Shown piece by piece: positions 52,871-60,954 of a stretch of DNA of 64,000 bases. How positions within the stretch are numbered: the first letter of the stretch is position 1; every line of letters begins with the position of its first letter. The DNA comes from Capillibacterium thermochitinicola (GTDB taxonomy: Bacteria; Bacillota; UBA4882; UBA10575): NCBI RefSeq assembly GCF_013664685.1, contig NZ_JAAKDE010000001.1, forward strand, positions 62,001 through 126,000, given 5' to 3'. The notes beneath the pieces were generated by a model. That model was not told where the DNA came from, searched no databases, and saw only the letters and a program-made list of their open reading frames with translations. Made by a program: the position numbers and the translations under genes.

Positions 52871-55103
52871 TATTTTTTATGTTCGCGCCGGTTTTGGCCA
52901 GCATGAGGAGGAGACCGGTGGTGGCCAAGGGGTAAAAGAACAGGGCGGCAAAGACAAGGCCCGAATCGTTGGCGAGCAAACCCACACCGCCGCCCAGGAA
53001 AGCAACAACGAAGAGGTCGGCGGGGAAGGGCCGGTTGGCCGCCAAAAAACTTCCGGTAAAGGTCAGGACGGCGGAAAGGAAGAGGAAGGTCCAGCGGGAG
53101 CCGAGGAGCCGCAGGTTGACTTGGAGTTTGCGCCGGACAACTTCACTGAGGGCGGCGAAGCCGCGGCGTTTAAAACCCGCAAGTAACAGGCCGAAATGGG
53201 ATTGCTGTTCCGGTTGGGCAAAGAGATAGTCAAAAGCCAGGAGGAGAAGGGCAAAGAGAAAAAGGATGAAGAGGCCGACCAAGAGTTGCCGGGCGGAAAA
53301 GGACTTCCTTGGGCGGTGAGCAAGGAAAAGGGCCATGGTGATGGTCATGGCGGTAAGACCGGCACCAAAATTGGCGCCAAGTTGCGGGGGAGAGAGCATG
53401 ATCACCGCGGCCAGAAAGACCACTGCCGCCCAGCGGCGTGGCTGTGTTCGGTTTTGGCTGTAATACCAAAGCAACGCTCCCAGCAGGCTGCCTAAAAACA
53501 GACCGGACAGTTCGTTGCCGATCCCGTAGAAACGGGCGCCGAGCATGGGATCATGCCCGAGAACCGAAGCGGGAAGCAAGGCGGGTTTCCCGCTGGCCCC
53601 GATGGGGGTGAGGATGGCCAGGGACACCAAGGGGAAAAGTGATGTCGTCGTGGGTACCGAAGGAAGCCGGGCTGTTTTGGTTTGCCCCAGGGACAAGCGG
53701 CTGAGCAGTTCACTGAGGATAGTCAGGACAAGGGCGAGGCCAAGCGTTGCCCCCACAAAACCGGGAATGGTCGAACAGGGTAGTTGGGAGGCCAGGTGTA
53801 AGGCGGCGGGTTGGGCGGATAAAAAGATGACCAGAAGCCTCAGATATGTACGGAGCGGCCGGGTTGGATGCATGGCCGGTAATCTCATTAAAGTAACGGC
53901 CAGGAACGTTAAAGGCAAACAAAAGGCAACGGCGTTCAGAAAGACCGGTAATACCTGGCGGCGGAAACGGCCGATGGTGTTGAGCTTTGTTTCAAACCGC
54001 AGTAAACCAGGGAGTGTCCCTTTATGGCCGGCCGTCATCGCCCGGCCCCAGGTGTGCGCCGGTGTTTCCAGGTTGAAAAGGTGGAAAATGGTCGGGGCGA
54101 AATCAACATTGGCCACCAGACCGGGGTGACGGGTCGTTGGCGAGCTGAGGAACCCGGCGGGGTAACCTTTCCCCCAGATGAAGCAGGGCGTTAAGTAGGA
54201 ACCTTGTTTAAGGTTGGCCAGGGAGGGGGTGGGCGTCAGCAAGATAACAATCTCTTGTTCCAGGTCGAGAAGGGGCCAGAGGGTTTGGAAAAATCGATCC
54301 AGGCGGCTGAATAATCGCTCCTTTTCAGCGGTAATTTGGCGGTCAAACAGATAGGGCGCCATGGTTTCAAGGCGGGCAAAATCACCCAACTCCAGGACCA
54401 GGAGATCGGCTTTTTCCTTGAACTCCTGGTATTTGGCGAGCAGATACTGGTAATTGGTTTCCCAGGGTAAGGGACCGGCCCCCGGTTGCAAGGTGCGGTG
54501 ACCGACGTCACCATAGTCGACCAGTCCCCGGTGGTTGGCGGCCAACCACGGGGCAAACCGGTTCGGAGTATATGCGGAAATTCCCTCCGCGGGCGGGGCC
54601 GGGTCCGCGTTCCCGATCACGGCGGTACGGAGTTGGTTTTCGTGGAGCACCTGCCCCAAGAGACAAGGGACGGCCGTCCGGACGGGGGAGAAGTTTAAAC
54701 GGAAGGCCTCCGGTAGACGCGGTAGGAACACTTGGCCCGCCGGAAAGTTTTGACCGCCGGTGAGCTGTTGGTAAAGAAGGCCGGCTGTGACGCCCATCCA
54801 AGTTTCATCGGCATTAAGGGCCAGTCCGCCCTCGAGGTCACTGAGGGCGGGGGCACCGGCGCCCAAGGTGGCATGGGTGTTGCCGGCGCTCCTGGTCCCG
54901 GCGGTATTGGTCGTGATCAGCGCACAGGCGCTCTCGTTGATCCTGGCCCGCAAAAAGGGACCGGCTTCGGTCGTTAATTCCCGGAGGGAAACCCGGTCCA
55001 GCAGAAGGATGGTTATTTTGGCGGGGGCAGCTCCCCACCCGGGTTGGGCAAGGAAAAATATAAGGCTGATGGTCAACAGAAGAACGACGGTGATCCAACG
55101 CAA
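52863..55103 (-). CDS. Large membrane protein with alkaline-phosphatase-like domain
   Basis: 746 residues. N-terminal signal (VVLLLTISLIFFLAQPGWGA), then an extracytoplasmic domain (about 27-385) with features of the alkaline phosphatase/sulfatase superfamily: ITILLLDRVSLREL (metal Asp), TAGTRSAGNTHATLGAGA (nucleophile loop), VLELGDFARLE and HPGLVANVDFAPTIFHL. The C-terminal half carries about ten membrane helices. It could transfer or remove phosphate or phosphoalcohol groups on surface lipids or polymers. I know no characterised protein with this exact architecture. TTG start, ribosome site GAGGAG. Confidence 0.7.
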   Translation of the reverse strand: MRWITVVLLLTISLIFFLAQPGWGAAPAKITILLLDRVSLRELTTEAGPFLRARINESACALITTNTAGTRSAGNTHATLGAGAPALSDLEGGLALNADETWMGVTAGLLYQQLTGGQNFPAGQVFLPRLPEAFRLNFSPVRTAVPCLLGQVLHENQLRTAVIGNADPAPPAEGISAYTPNRFAPWLAANHRGLVDYGDVGHRTLQPGAGPLPWETNYQYLLAKYQEFKEKADLLVLELGDFARLETMAPYLFDRQITAEKERLFSRLDRFFQTLWPLLDLEQEIVILLTPTPSLANLKQGSYLTPCFIWGKGYPAGFLSSPTTRHPGLVANVDFAPTIFHLFNLETPAHTWGRAMTAGHKGTLPGLLRFETKLNTIGRFRRQVLPVFLNAVAFCLPLTFLAVTLMRLPAMHPTRPLRTYLRLLVIFLSAQPAALHLASQLPCSTIPGFVGATLGLALVLTILSELLSRLSLGQTKTARLPSVPTTTSLFPLVSLAILTPIGASGKPALLPASVLGHDPMLGARFYGIGNELSGLFLGSLLGALLWYYSQNRTQPRRWAAVVFLAAVIMLSPPQLGANFGAGLTAMTITMALFLAHRPRKSFSARQLLVGLFILFLFALLLLAFDYLFAQPEQQSHFGLLLAGFKRRGFAALSEVVRRKLQVNLRLLGSRWTFLFLSAVLTFTGSFLAANRPFPADLFVVAFLGGGVGLLANDSGLVFAALFFYPLATTGLLLMLAKTGANIKNKK

Positions 55104-55130
55104 AAAACTTGGCTCCTCACTCGGTGAATC

Positions 55131-56015
55131 TCATGCGATCATCTTACCCGCTTCCGGCTTGAAAGATTCTCCGACCGTACTTAAAATGGCGCCCCCGATC
55201 AGAAGAAGGCCGCCGGTGATCAACTTTAAAGTGCAAGGTTCGTAGCCGAGCAGAAGGGAGAAAAGGGTGGCAAAGGCCGGTTCGGTGGCCAGGATGATCG
55301 CGGTTGCGACCGGGGAAAGCCGTTGTTGCGCCAGGGATTGACAGAAAAAGGCAATTCCCGTAGCCGGAATGGCCAAATACAAGATGGCTCCCCAAATTTT
55401 GGCGCCCATCTGCAGCGGAGCAGACAACCCGCCGGGGGTAAAGAACCAGGCGATTGTCGCCACCACCGCAAACTGAATAATGGTCAGGGTTGTCGGGTCG
55501 GAACCGGCGACGGCGCGGCCGAGGGCGACAATATGCCAGGCATAAAGGAGGGCACAAGCCAAAGTCAACAGAATACCCAAGTCCAGGGTGAACTGCTCCG
55601 TGGGCCAGGTGATCAAGAGGAGGCCGAATGTGGCGGCCATTAAACCAAGGAAAGCCGGACGGGTAAGTCTTTTCCGGTAGAAAACGGTCTCAATCAGCGC
55701 GACAAAGACCCCGTTCATCCCGGTCAGTAAAGCTGAGACCGCAGGAGTTGTGTATTTCAGCCCGATCGTCTGGGTGGCGAAGGCGAGCGTGAGAATGAAA
55801 CCGAGGCCAAGTCCGGGGCGGAGCGCCGGGCGCCAGTTTTTGCTGATCAAGCGACGGTAAAGGAGGGCGAGAAAAAGAAAGGCGATGGTAAACCGGTAGG
55901 CAATGACCGCCATCGGCTGCAAAACGGCGAGCGACTCTTTGACAATGATGAAAGTTCCGCCCCAGATTGCGGCGGTGAGAAATAAAAGTAGAGCAGAGCG
56001 GTGTTTGTTGTACAT
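55131..56015 (-). CDS. EamA/DMT family transporter
   Basis: A 294-residue ten-helix carrier with two EamA repeats: LFLTAAIWGGTFIIVKESL and, in the second repeat, LAIPATGIAFFCQSLAQQRLSP, with LEPAFATLFSLLLGYEP-type ending (here TEPAFATLFSLLLGYEP). Likely exports metabolites or amino acids; substrate unknown. ATG 56015 behind GAGGG. Probably cotranscribed with the phosphatase-like gene 27 bases downstream. Confidence 0.9.
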   Translation of the reverse strand: MYNKHRSALLLFLTAAIWGGTFIIVKESLAVLQPMAVIAYRFTIAFLFLALLYRRLISKNWRPALRPGLGLGFILTLAFATQTIGLKYTTPAVSALLTGMNGVFVALIETVFYRKRLTRPAFLGLMAATFGLLLITWPTEQFTLDLGILLTLACALLYAWHIVALGRAVAGSDPTTLTIIQFAVVATIAWFFTPGGLSAPLQMGAKIWGAILYLAIPATGIAFFCQSLAQQRLSPVATAIILATEPAFATLFSLLLGYEPCTLKLITGGLLLIGGAILSTVGESFKPEAGKMIA

Positions 56016-56211
56016 ATGGATCCCTCTTTTTTACGGTAATTTGGCAAACGGATGTTTCAAAGTCCAGATAAAATCTATTGTAGCATAGAAACTACACAGA
56101 TGTAATAAGAACAGGAAATCATACCTTCCTAACAGTTCACCAGGGGACGCTTGATCATAAGATGGCGTTAGAAGGAAGAGCTTTGTGCTCTTTCGTCAGG
56201 GAGGTGAATCA

Positions 56212-56781
56212 ATGATCGTACGGAAACAAGATTTGGTTTTGACCACGGAACGGCTAAAAGTCTTAAAAGTGATTGGGGAAAAAGTCGCTCAGGTTGTGGT
56301 GGAGAACGAAACGCCGATCAACGCAATAAAAATCGATAAGATCGAAGCTCGCCTCGGGCCCTTCGAAGATCATGTTTTCCATAACAAAGTGGTTAAACAA
56401 GGGGTCATTCATAAACAGGTCTTTTATGTCGACCCGGAAAACTTCGTCCGCCACATTGCCGAAGACATCCCCTATATGTTAACGGTGGAGATTCCGGGGG
56501 TGAAGCCTTCCGATTTCGTCGAGGTACAAAACCACTTGATCGATATTGACACCGACTTCCAGCTGGTTCCCGCCCGGCCGCGGCGGCACGGCCACGATGG
56601 TGATAAAGAGCTCGATGCTGGGTTCCGGGCGATTCTGCGCCAGAAAGTGGTCGCCCATATTCTGGTGAAGGTCTCGGAGTGGGCCCAGGTCGATGTGGTC
56701 ACCGGGGTGGATGTCTTTCCCAAAGTGAACTCAATGCAACGCGCCTTCTGTGTCCAAAACGTGGTAAACACCCGGTTCTGA
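56212..56781 (+). CDS. DUF3794 (SPOCS-type) spore-associated protein
   Basis: A 189-residue protein with one DUF3794-like domain: VVENETPINAIKIDKIEARLGPFEDHVFHNKVV, KQVFYVDPENFVRHIAEDIPYMLTVEIPG and VVAHILVKVSEWAQVDVVTG. Related domains occur in spore coat and SafA/SpoVID-type proteins of Firmicutes. Length and single-domain form suggest a coat or forespore-surface protein. ATG 56212 behind GGGAGGTG. Confidence 0.8.
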   Translation: MIVRKQDLVLTTERLKVLKVIGEKVAQVVVENETPINAIKIDKIEARLGPFEDHVFHNKVVKQGVIHKQVFYVDPENFVRHIAEDIPYMLTVEIPGVKPSDFVEVQNHLIDIDTDFQLVPARPRRHGHDGDKELDAGFRAILRQKVVAHILVKVSEWAQVDVVTGVDVFPKVNSMQRAFCVQNVVNTRF

Positions 56782-56797
56782 CGGCGGTCGTGCAACA

Positions 56798-56832
56798 CAA
56801 GGCAAGGATTCAAATCTTTGCCTTGTTTTTTT
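56798..56832 (+). terminator. Terminator after the DUF3794 gene
   Basis: CAAGGCAAGGATT (56798-56810) pairs with AATCTTTGCCTTG (56813-56825) with one mismatch, then seven T. Confidence 0.85.
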
Positions 56833-56932
56833 GACTTTACCCCTGGACAAAAAAGGGAATAATCGATTAAGATTGTTATATACTATAACAAAGTATGCTA
56901 TATTGAAAAATATTAAAAAAACGGGAATTTAG

Positions 56933-57100
56933 GCTCTGCTTGAGGGAATGGGTGTGTGGGGAATTTGGAATTTTGCCCCGGTGGCCCTGAAGGTGCCGGA
57001 GACCGTCTGTGTCGAACATGTTCATCTCAGGGAGAGTCTAATGCTCCTCTCCTTCATGCTCAAACAGAAACGGGAGGAAGTAATTAACCAAAAAAAATAA
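56933..57100 (+). pseudogene. C-terminal remnant of a second rex gene
   Basis: The frame from 56933 to the TAA at 57098-57100 reads ALLEGMGVWGIWNFAPVAL, then KVPETVCVEHVHLRESLML and LSFML. This is the C-terminal end of the redox regulator Rex, whose family hallmark is GIWNFAP. The N-terminal DNA-binding domain and most of the Rossmann fold are missing, an in-frame TAG precedes it, and no proper start is present. It is not a copy of the intact rex at 58226, whose tail differs (VRLEVPPEILVQYED). The remnant ends just before the tRNA cluster. Confidence 0.75.
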
Positions 57101-57110
57101 GGAAACGCCA

Positions 57111-57139
57111 TTGACAACCGGAATAATATATTGTATTAT
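57111..57139 (+). promoter_or_regulatory. Promoter of tRNA-Lys-Glu
   Basis: TTGACA (57111-57116) and TATTAT (57134-57139), spacer 17, 18 bases upstream of tRNA-Lys. Confidence 0.88.
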
Positions 57140-57157
57140 AAAAAAGCGTTGTTTTTC

Positions 57158-57233
57158 GGGTCATTAGCTCAGGCGGTAGAGCACCTGACTTTTAATCAGG
57201 GTGTCCGGCGTTCGAGTCGCCGATGACCCACCA
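57158..57233 (+). tRNA. tRNA-Lys (TTT)
   Basis: Cloverleaf with acceptor GGGTCAT/ATGACCC, anticodon TTT in loop CTTTTAA, T-arm TTCGAGT and encoded CCA end. Confidence 0.97.
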
Positions 57234-57236
57234 TGT

Positions 57237-57311
57237 GGTCCCATCGTCTAGGGGTTAGGACACCGCCCTTTCACGGCGGCGGCAGGGGTTCAAATCCCCT
57301 TGGGACTACCA
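57237..57311 (+). tRNA. tRNA-Glu (TTC)
   Basis: Acceptor GGTCCCA/TGGGACT (terminal pair G-U), anticodon TTC in CTTTCAC, T-loop TTCAAAT, encoded CCA. Three bases after tRNA-Lys. Confidence 0.96.
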
Positions 57312-57326
57312 AAATGATATCAATTA

Positions 57327-57353
57327 AACCTGCCGGGAGACCGGCAGGTTTTT
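57327..57353 (+). terminator. Terminator after tRNA-Glu
   Basis: AACCTGCCGG, loop GAGA, CCGGCAGGTT, then TTT. Confidence 0.85.
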
Positions 57354-57363
57354 ACCGGAAATA

Positions 57364-57392
57364 TTGACGCGATTGGAGAACCATGTTATAAT
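57364..57392 (+). promoter_or_regulatory. Promoter of tRNA-Val-Asp-Phe
   Basis: TTGACG (57364-57369) and TATAAT (57387-57392), spacer 17. Confidence 0.88.
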
Positions 57393-57413
57393 CTTTACTA
57401 CCCGGAAACAACC

Positions 57414-57490
57414 GGTCGCGTGGCTCAGTTGGTTAGAGCGCTGCGCTCACATCGCAGAGGTCACTGGTTCGAGTCCAGTCGCGACCACCA
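57414..57490 (+). tRNA. tRNA-Val (CAC)
   Basis: Acceptor GGTCGCG/CGCGACC, anticodon CAC in CTCACAT, T-loop TTCGAGT, encoded CCA. Confidence 0.95.
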
Positions 57491-57507
57491 CTTAAATATA
57501 AAAGATT

Positions 57508-57584
57508 GGAGCCGTAGTGTAGTCGGCTAACATGCCAGCCTGTCACGCTGGAGATCGCGGGTTCGAGTCCCGTCGGCTCCGCCA
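57508..57584 (+). tRNA. tRNA-Asp (GTC)
   Basis: Acceptor GGAGCCG/CGGCTCC, anticodon GTC in CTGTCAC, discriminator G, encoded CCA. Confidence 0.96.
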
Positions 57585-57593
57585 TTAATAGTT

Positions 57594-57669
57594 GCCAAGG
57601 TAGCTCAGTCGGTAGAGCAGGGGACTGAAAATCCCCGTGTCGGCGGTTCGATTCCGTCCCTTGGCACCA
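57594..57669 (+). tRNA. tRNA-Phe (GAA)
   Basis: Acceptor GCCAAGG/CCTTGGC, anticodon GAA in CTGAAAA, T-loop TTCGATT, encoded CCA. Confidence 0.96.
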
Positions 57670-57684
57670 TTTTATTTAAAGACT

Positions 57685-57712
57685 TAACCCCTGTTTCGGA
57701 GGGGTTATTTTT
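57685..57712 (+). terminator. Terminator of the tRNA cluster
   Basis: AACCCCT and AGGGGTT around a GTTTCGG loop, followed by ATTTTTA. Confidence 0.8.
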
Positions 57713-57839
57713 ATGCCGGTAGCTCGCTTTTAAAGATGATTTCACATAATATTAACTTATAGTAAATATTTATTCATTACAATAAAGTGCGATGGTCATT
57801 TTCACCCCGTTAAACCAACAGCAGGAAAGGAGTAGTGTG

Positions 57840-58067
57840 ATGGCTGATTGTCCTATGCTTACGGGTTGTCCTTTTTTCAACGATAAGATGAAGAATATGC
57901 CGGCTACTTCCAACATATACAAACGAAATTACTGCCGCGGGGAACATACCAAATGTGCACGTTTTATGGTCCGGCAGACGGTGGGCCCGGAGCACGTGCC
58001 CGCCGACCTCTTTCCCAACCAGCGGGAAAGGGCCGAAACGCTAATTAAAGAGAAAGAACAAGGGTGA
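57840..58067 (+). CDS. Small cysteine-rich conserved hypothetical protein
   Basis: A 75-residue soluble protein with five Cys: ADCPMLTGCPFFNDKM (first pair spaced CxxxxxC), NYCRGEHTKCARFMV, then VPADLFPNQRERAE. The Cys pattern suggests a metal or Fe-S site. I recall similar short proteins in diverse anaerobes and Proteobacteria but no function. ATG 57840 after GGAAAGGAG. Its stop codon lies inside a perfect 8-bp hairpin, CAAGGGTG/CACCCTTG (58059-58080). Confidence 0.75.
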   Translation: MADCPMLTGCPFFNDKMKNMPATSNIYKRNYCRGEHTKCARFMVRQTVGPEHVPADLFPNQRERAETLIKEKEQG

Positions 58068-58093
58068 ACTTCCACCCTTGACCGGAAGAATTA

Positions 58094-58124
58094 AAAAAAC
58101 CGGCCTTTAGCAGCCGGTTTTTTC
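58094..58124 (+). terminator. Terminator before rex
   Basis: AAAAAACCGGC (58094-58104) and GCCGGTTTTTT (58113-58123): 11-bp stem with A/T flanks, able to act in both directions. Confidence 0.88.
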
Positions 58125-58150
58125 TTTACGGACAGTTAACATAGGGGTTA

Positions 58151-58179
58151 TTGGCAAACCCGTAAAAATGGGTTACAAT
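58151..58179 (+). promoter_or_regulatory. Promoter of rex
   Basis: TTGGCA (58151-58156) and TACAAT (58174-58179), spacer 17. Confidence 0.75.
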
Positions 58180-58189
58180 TGAGGTGTGC

Positions 58190-58207
58190 TTGTGAAAATT
58201 ATCACAA
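58190..58207 (+). promoter_or_regulatory. Rex operator at the rex promoter
   Basis: TTGTGAAAATTATCACAA: TTGTGA-N6-TCACAA, the 18-bp ROP-type Rex site. It lies a few bases downstream of the -10, over the probable transcription start, which predicts autorepression relieved by high NADH. Confidence 0.9.
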
Positions 58208-58225
58208 GGAGGAGGGGAGGAACGA

Positions 58226-58867
58226 ATGCCGGAAGGATTAGTGTCCTTTCCCAAAGCGACCATCGCCCGGTTTCCCCTTTATCTGCGGGCTTTAACCGAA
58301 TATAGCCACCAGAATATTGTGTTGGTTTCCTCGGAGGAGATGGCGCAGAAAGTTGGCGTGACACCCAGTCAACTGCGGAAAGATCTTTCTTATTTCGGGA
58401 GTCTCGGCATCCGCGGGACCGGTTATGACGTGTCTTACCTCTTGATGAAGATCAAAGAAATCTTGGGGATGGACCGCAAACGGCGGCTGGGGATCATCGG
58501 CGCCGGAAAGCTGGGGATGGCCTTGGCTGGTTATTCCGGTTTTCAGCAGCATGGTCTGGAAGTGGCGGCGCTATTTGATACAGATCCCACAAAGTGGGGG
58601 CCCGTCAATGCACAGCTTGAGGTTTTTCCCCTTACGGAGTTAGCGGCCCAGCGGGCTAAGTTAGGGCTGGACATTGCGGTGATCACCGTGCCGAAGGCGG
58701 AGGCACAAAGGGTGGCGGAACTGGCGGTCGAAGCCGGTTTCCCGGCCCTTTGGAATTTTGCACCGGTGCGGCTTGAAGTGCCCCCGGAGATTCTTGTGCA
58801 ATACGAAGATATTGTGGTGGGGGTTTTAACCCTGTCCCACCATTTAGCAAGGAAGCTTGGTTCGTAG
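58226..58867 (+). CDS. rex: Redox-sensing transcriptional repressor Rex
   Basis: A 213-residue NAD(H)-responsive repressor. N-terminal winged helix (FPKATIARFPLYLRALTEY, LRKDLSYFGSLGIRGTGYDV), Rossmann NAD site (LGIIGAGKLGMALAGYSGF), FDTDPTKWG and the C-terminal WNFAPV hallmark with domain-swapped helix. ATG 58226 behind GGAGGAGGGGAGG. Flanked by two Rex operators, one for itself and one for the downstream hydrogenase-sensor operon. Confidence 0.97.
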   Translation: MPEGLVSFPKATIARFPLYLRALTEYSHQNIVLVSSEEMAQKVGVTPSQLRKDLSYFGSLGIRGTGYDVSYLLMKIKEILGMDRKRRLGIIGAGKLGMALAGYSGFQQHGLEVAALFDTDPTKWGPVNAQLEVFPLTELAAQRAKLGLDIAVITVPKAEAQRVAELAVEAGFPALWNFAPVRLEVPPEILVQYEDIVVGVLTLSHHLARKLGS

Positions 58868-58885
58868 GGATTTTTTTGTCCCAAC

Positions 58886-58903
58886 ATGTGAAATGGTTCA
58901 CAT
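58886..58903 (+). promoter_or_regulatory. Rex operator before the hydrogenase-sensor operon
   Basis: ATGTGAAATGGTTCACAT inside a 20-base palindrome (58885-58904) matches the core TGTGAAAT-N2-TTCACA. A short GGGA/TCCC hairpin around T7 precedes it at the end of rex. No standard -10 is evident nearby. Confidence 0.8.
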
Positions 58904-58929
58904 GCGAAGGCCCAGCAAGGAGGGGTTTG

Positions 58930-59187
58930 ATGAAAACACTCTCGGTCTGTGTAGGCAGTTCTTGCCATCTCTTGGGATCTTACGAAGTGATCAAAGAACT
59001 AAAACAGCTGATCGAGCGGCACGGCCTCGCCGATCAGATTGAACTGAAAGCCAGTTTTTGTTTGGGCCATTGCCAAGACGGGGTTACGGTGTGTTACGAC
59101 GGAACGGTTTATACTGCCCTCACGAAAGAAAAGATCGGTGCTTTTTTTAACGAGTACATTCTGGGAAATAAAGCGAATGACCGGTGA
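58930..59187 (+). CDS. Thioredoxin-like [2Fe-2S] ferredoxin protein
   Basis: An 85-residue protein with the thioredoxin-like ferredoxin pattern: SVCVGSSCHLLGS (CxxxxC) and SFCLGHCQDGVTVCYDG (CxxxC). It corresponds to the C-terminal part of NuoE/HydC as a stand-alone electron carrier. ATG 58930 follows AAGGAGGGG. First gene after the second Rex operator, so it probably passes electrons to or from the hydrogenase-like sensor next to it. Confidence 0.9.
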   Translation: MKTLSVCVGSSCHLLGSYEVIKELKQLIERHGLADQIELKASFCLGHCQDGVTVCYDGTVYTALTKEKIGAFFNEYILGNKANDR

Positions 59188-59241
59188 CGAGCAATAGTGC
59201 CAGTAGTAACCAGGGCAAAGACAAAGGGAAGGGGAAGAGCG

Positions 59242-60954
59242 ATGGGCATCATCTCGACCATAGAAGCCAGTTGTCGCGACTGTTACAAGTGCGTCCGCTC
59301 CTGTCCGGTGAAGGCGATCAAGATCACCGGAGGCCATGCGGAAGTGGTGGAAGCCCGGTGCATTGCCGACGGCCGCTGTGTCTTGGTCTGCCCGCAACAG
59401 GCAAAGAAAGTGGCCGACGGAAAAGGACTGGTCCGCAGCTTTTTCCTGGCAAAACAGAAACTGGCGGCGAGCCTGGCCCCTTCTTTTGTCGCCCTTGATG
59501 AGTTTTCGCGCCCCGGGCAGTTGGTGACCGCCCTCCGGAAGCTTGGCTTTACGTATGTGGCCGAGACGGCGGAAGCGGCGGAACTGGTTGCCCAGGACCA
59601 TCTCCGGCTGGTCGAAGAGAAGACCGGGCCGGTCCTCACCAGTTGTTGTCCGGTCGTGGTCAACCTGATTGAACGCTACTATCCGGCGCTTATCAAATAC
59701 TTGGCGCCGGTGGTTTCGCCGATGATCGCCCACGGCCGTCTGTTAAAGGCCAGATACGGCCCGGACCTGAAAGTGGTCTTTATCGGCCCCTGCATCAGTA
59801 AAAAGGATGAATATCGCCGGACCGAGCTCCAGGGCAGTATCGATGCGGTCCTGACTTTCCAGGAATTAAGGGAGATGTTGGCGGAGGAAGGGATCGCTTT
59901 GGAGGAGATGGCGGACGGGGCTTTCGACCGTAGCGGCGGCGCCGCCCGGGTTTTTCCCCACCCGGCGGGTCTGGCCAAGACGGTCCGGCTGAGTACGGAT
60001 CTGCTGGCACAGGAGATAGTGGCGATCGATGGCTTGGACGCGGTGATTGACTTTCTCACCCGTTTTGAAGAGGTCAAAAACTCCTTGCGCCTGGTGGAGC
60101 TCTTGGCCTGTGCCGGTGGGTGTCTGATGGGGCCGGGGCTGGAGAGCAGTTTGAGTCTTTATGCCCGGCGGGAGCGGTTGCTGCGTTATGCCCAAAACGG
60201 TACGGACCAGCCGGCTACAACAACGGAAGACGATCCCAAAGTGCGCCTCGCCACGGTCTATACCAAACGGAAGCTGAACAGAATAACCCCCACCGAGGAG
60301 GCGATCCGGGCGGTGCTCAGCAAGACGGGGAAGCATAAACCCGCCGATGAGCTTAACTGCGGCGCCTGCGGTTATAATTCCTGCCGCGAAAAAGCCGTTG
60401 CCGTGCTGGAAGGTTTGGCAGAAATCGATATGTGTATACCCTATATGCGGACTAAAGCCGAATCACGGGCCAGTTTAATCTGTACGATGACGCCGAACGC
60501 CATTTTTGTGGTCGACCGCAACCTGCGGATCCTGGAAGTAAACCCGGCGGCGGAGAAAAAATTCCTCTGCCGGCAGGAACAGGTGGTCGGCAAGGAGCTG
60601 GAGATCCTGATCGACCCGGTGTACTTTAAAGAGGCGTTACGCACCAAAGAATTGGTTACCGGGGAGGTAGCTTACCCCGCTTATGGGATTGTGACCTGGC
60701 AAGCCATCTTCTATGTGGAAACGGAAGAAGTGCTCATCGGGATCTTTGTGGATATCACCAAGGAGCATAAACAGCGGGAACGGCTGGCTTTGGTGAAGGG
60801 TGAAACCTTGACGAAAGCACAGGAGGTTATCGACAAACAGATGCGCGTGGCGCAGGAGATCGCGGGTTTGCTTGGGGAGACAACGGCGGAGACCAAGGTT
60901 CTCCTGACCAAATTAATCAAGATGATTAAAAACGGGGACGGGAGCATCCAATGA
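59242..60954 (+). CDS. [FeFe]-hydrogenase-like sensor with PAS domain (group C/HydS-like)
   Basis: 570 residues. Two 4Fe-4S motifs (CRDCYKCVRSCP; CIADGRCVLVCP), then an H-cluster domain with TSCCPVVV (L1), GPCISKKDE (L2) and ELLACAGGCLMGPG (L3). A further Cys cluster follows (NCGACGYNSCREKAVAVLEG), then a PAS domain (MTPNAIFVVDRNLRILEVNPAAE, about 410-510) and a coiled tail. This order marks the putatively sensory group C enzymes rather than the catalytic HydA. ATG 59242 behind AAGGGGAAGAG. ATGA overlap with the SpoIIE-type gene implies a functional pair. Confidence 0.9.
   Translation: MGIISTIEASCRDCYKCVRSCPVKAIKITGGHAEVVEARCIADGRCVLVCPQQAKKVADGKGLVRSFFLAKQKLAASLAPSFVALDEFSRPGQLVTALRKLGFTYVAETAEAAELVAQDHLRLVEEKTGPVLTSCCPVVVNLIERYYPALIKYLAPVVSPMIAHGRLLKARYGPDLKVVFIGPCISKKDEYRRTELQGSIDAVLTFQELREMLAEEGIALEEMADGAFDRSGGAARVFPHPAGLAKTVRLSTDLLAQEIVAIDGLDAVIDFLTRFEEVKNSLRLVELLACAGGCLMGPGLESSLSLYARRERLLRYAQNGTDQPATTTEDDPKVRLATVYTKRKLNRITPTEEAIRAVLSKTGKHKPADELNCGACGYNSCREKAVAVLEGLAEIDMCIPYMRTKAESRASLICTMTPNAIFVVDRNLRILEVNPAAEKKFLCRQEQVVGKELEILIDPVYFKEALRTKELVTGEVAYPAYGIVTWQAIFYVETEEVLIGIFVDITKEHKQRERLALVKGETLTKAQEVIDKQMRVAQEIAGLLGETTAETKVLLTKLIKMIKNGDGSIQ

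Noticed and set aside
53545-54129. Plus-strand open frame inside the phosphatase-like gene
   Set aside because: Arg/Lys/Gly-rich antisense frame without start signals.
57140-57720. Integrated element at the tRNA cluster
   Set aside because: No integrase, no direct repeat of a tRNA 3' end and no foreign genes found; only the rex remnant suggests past rearrangement.
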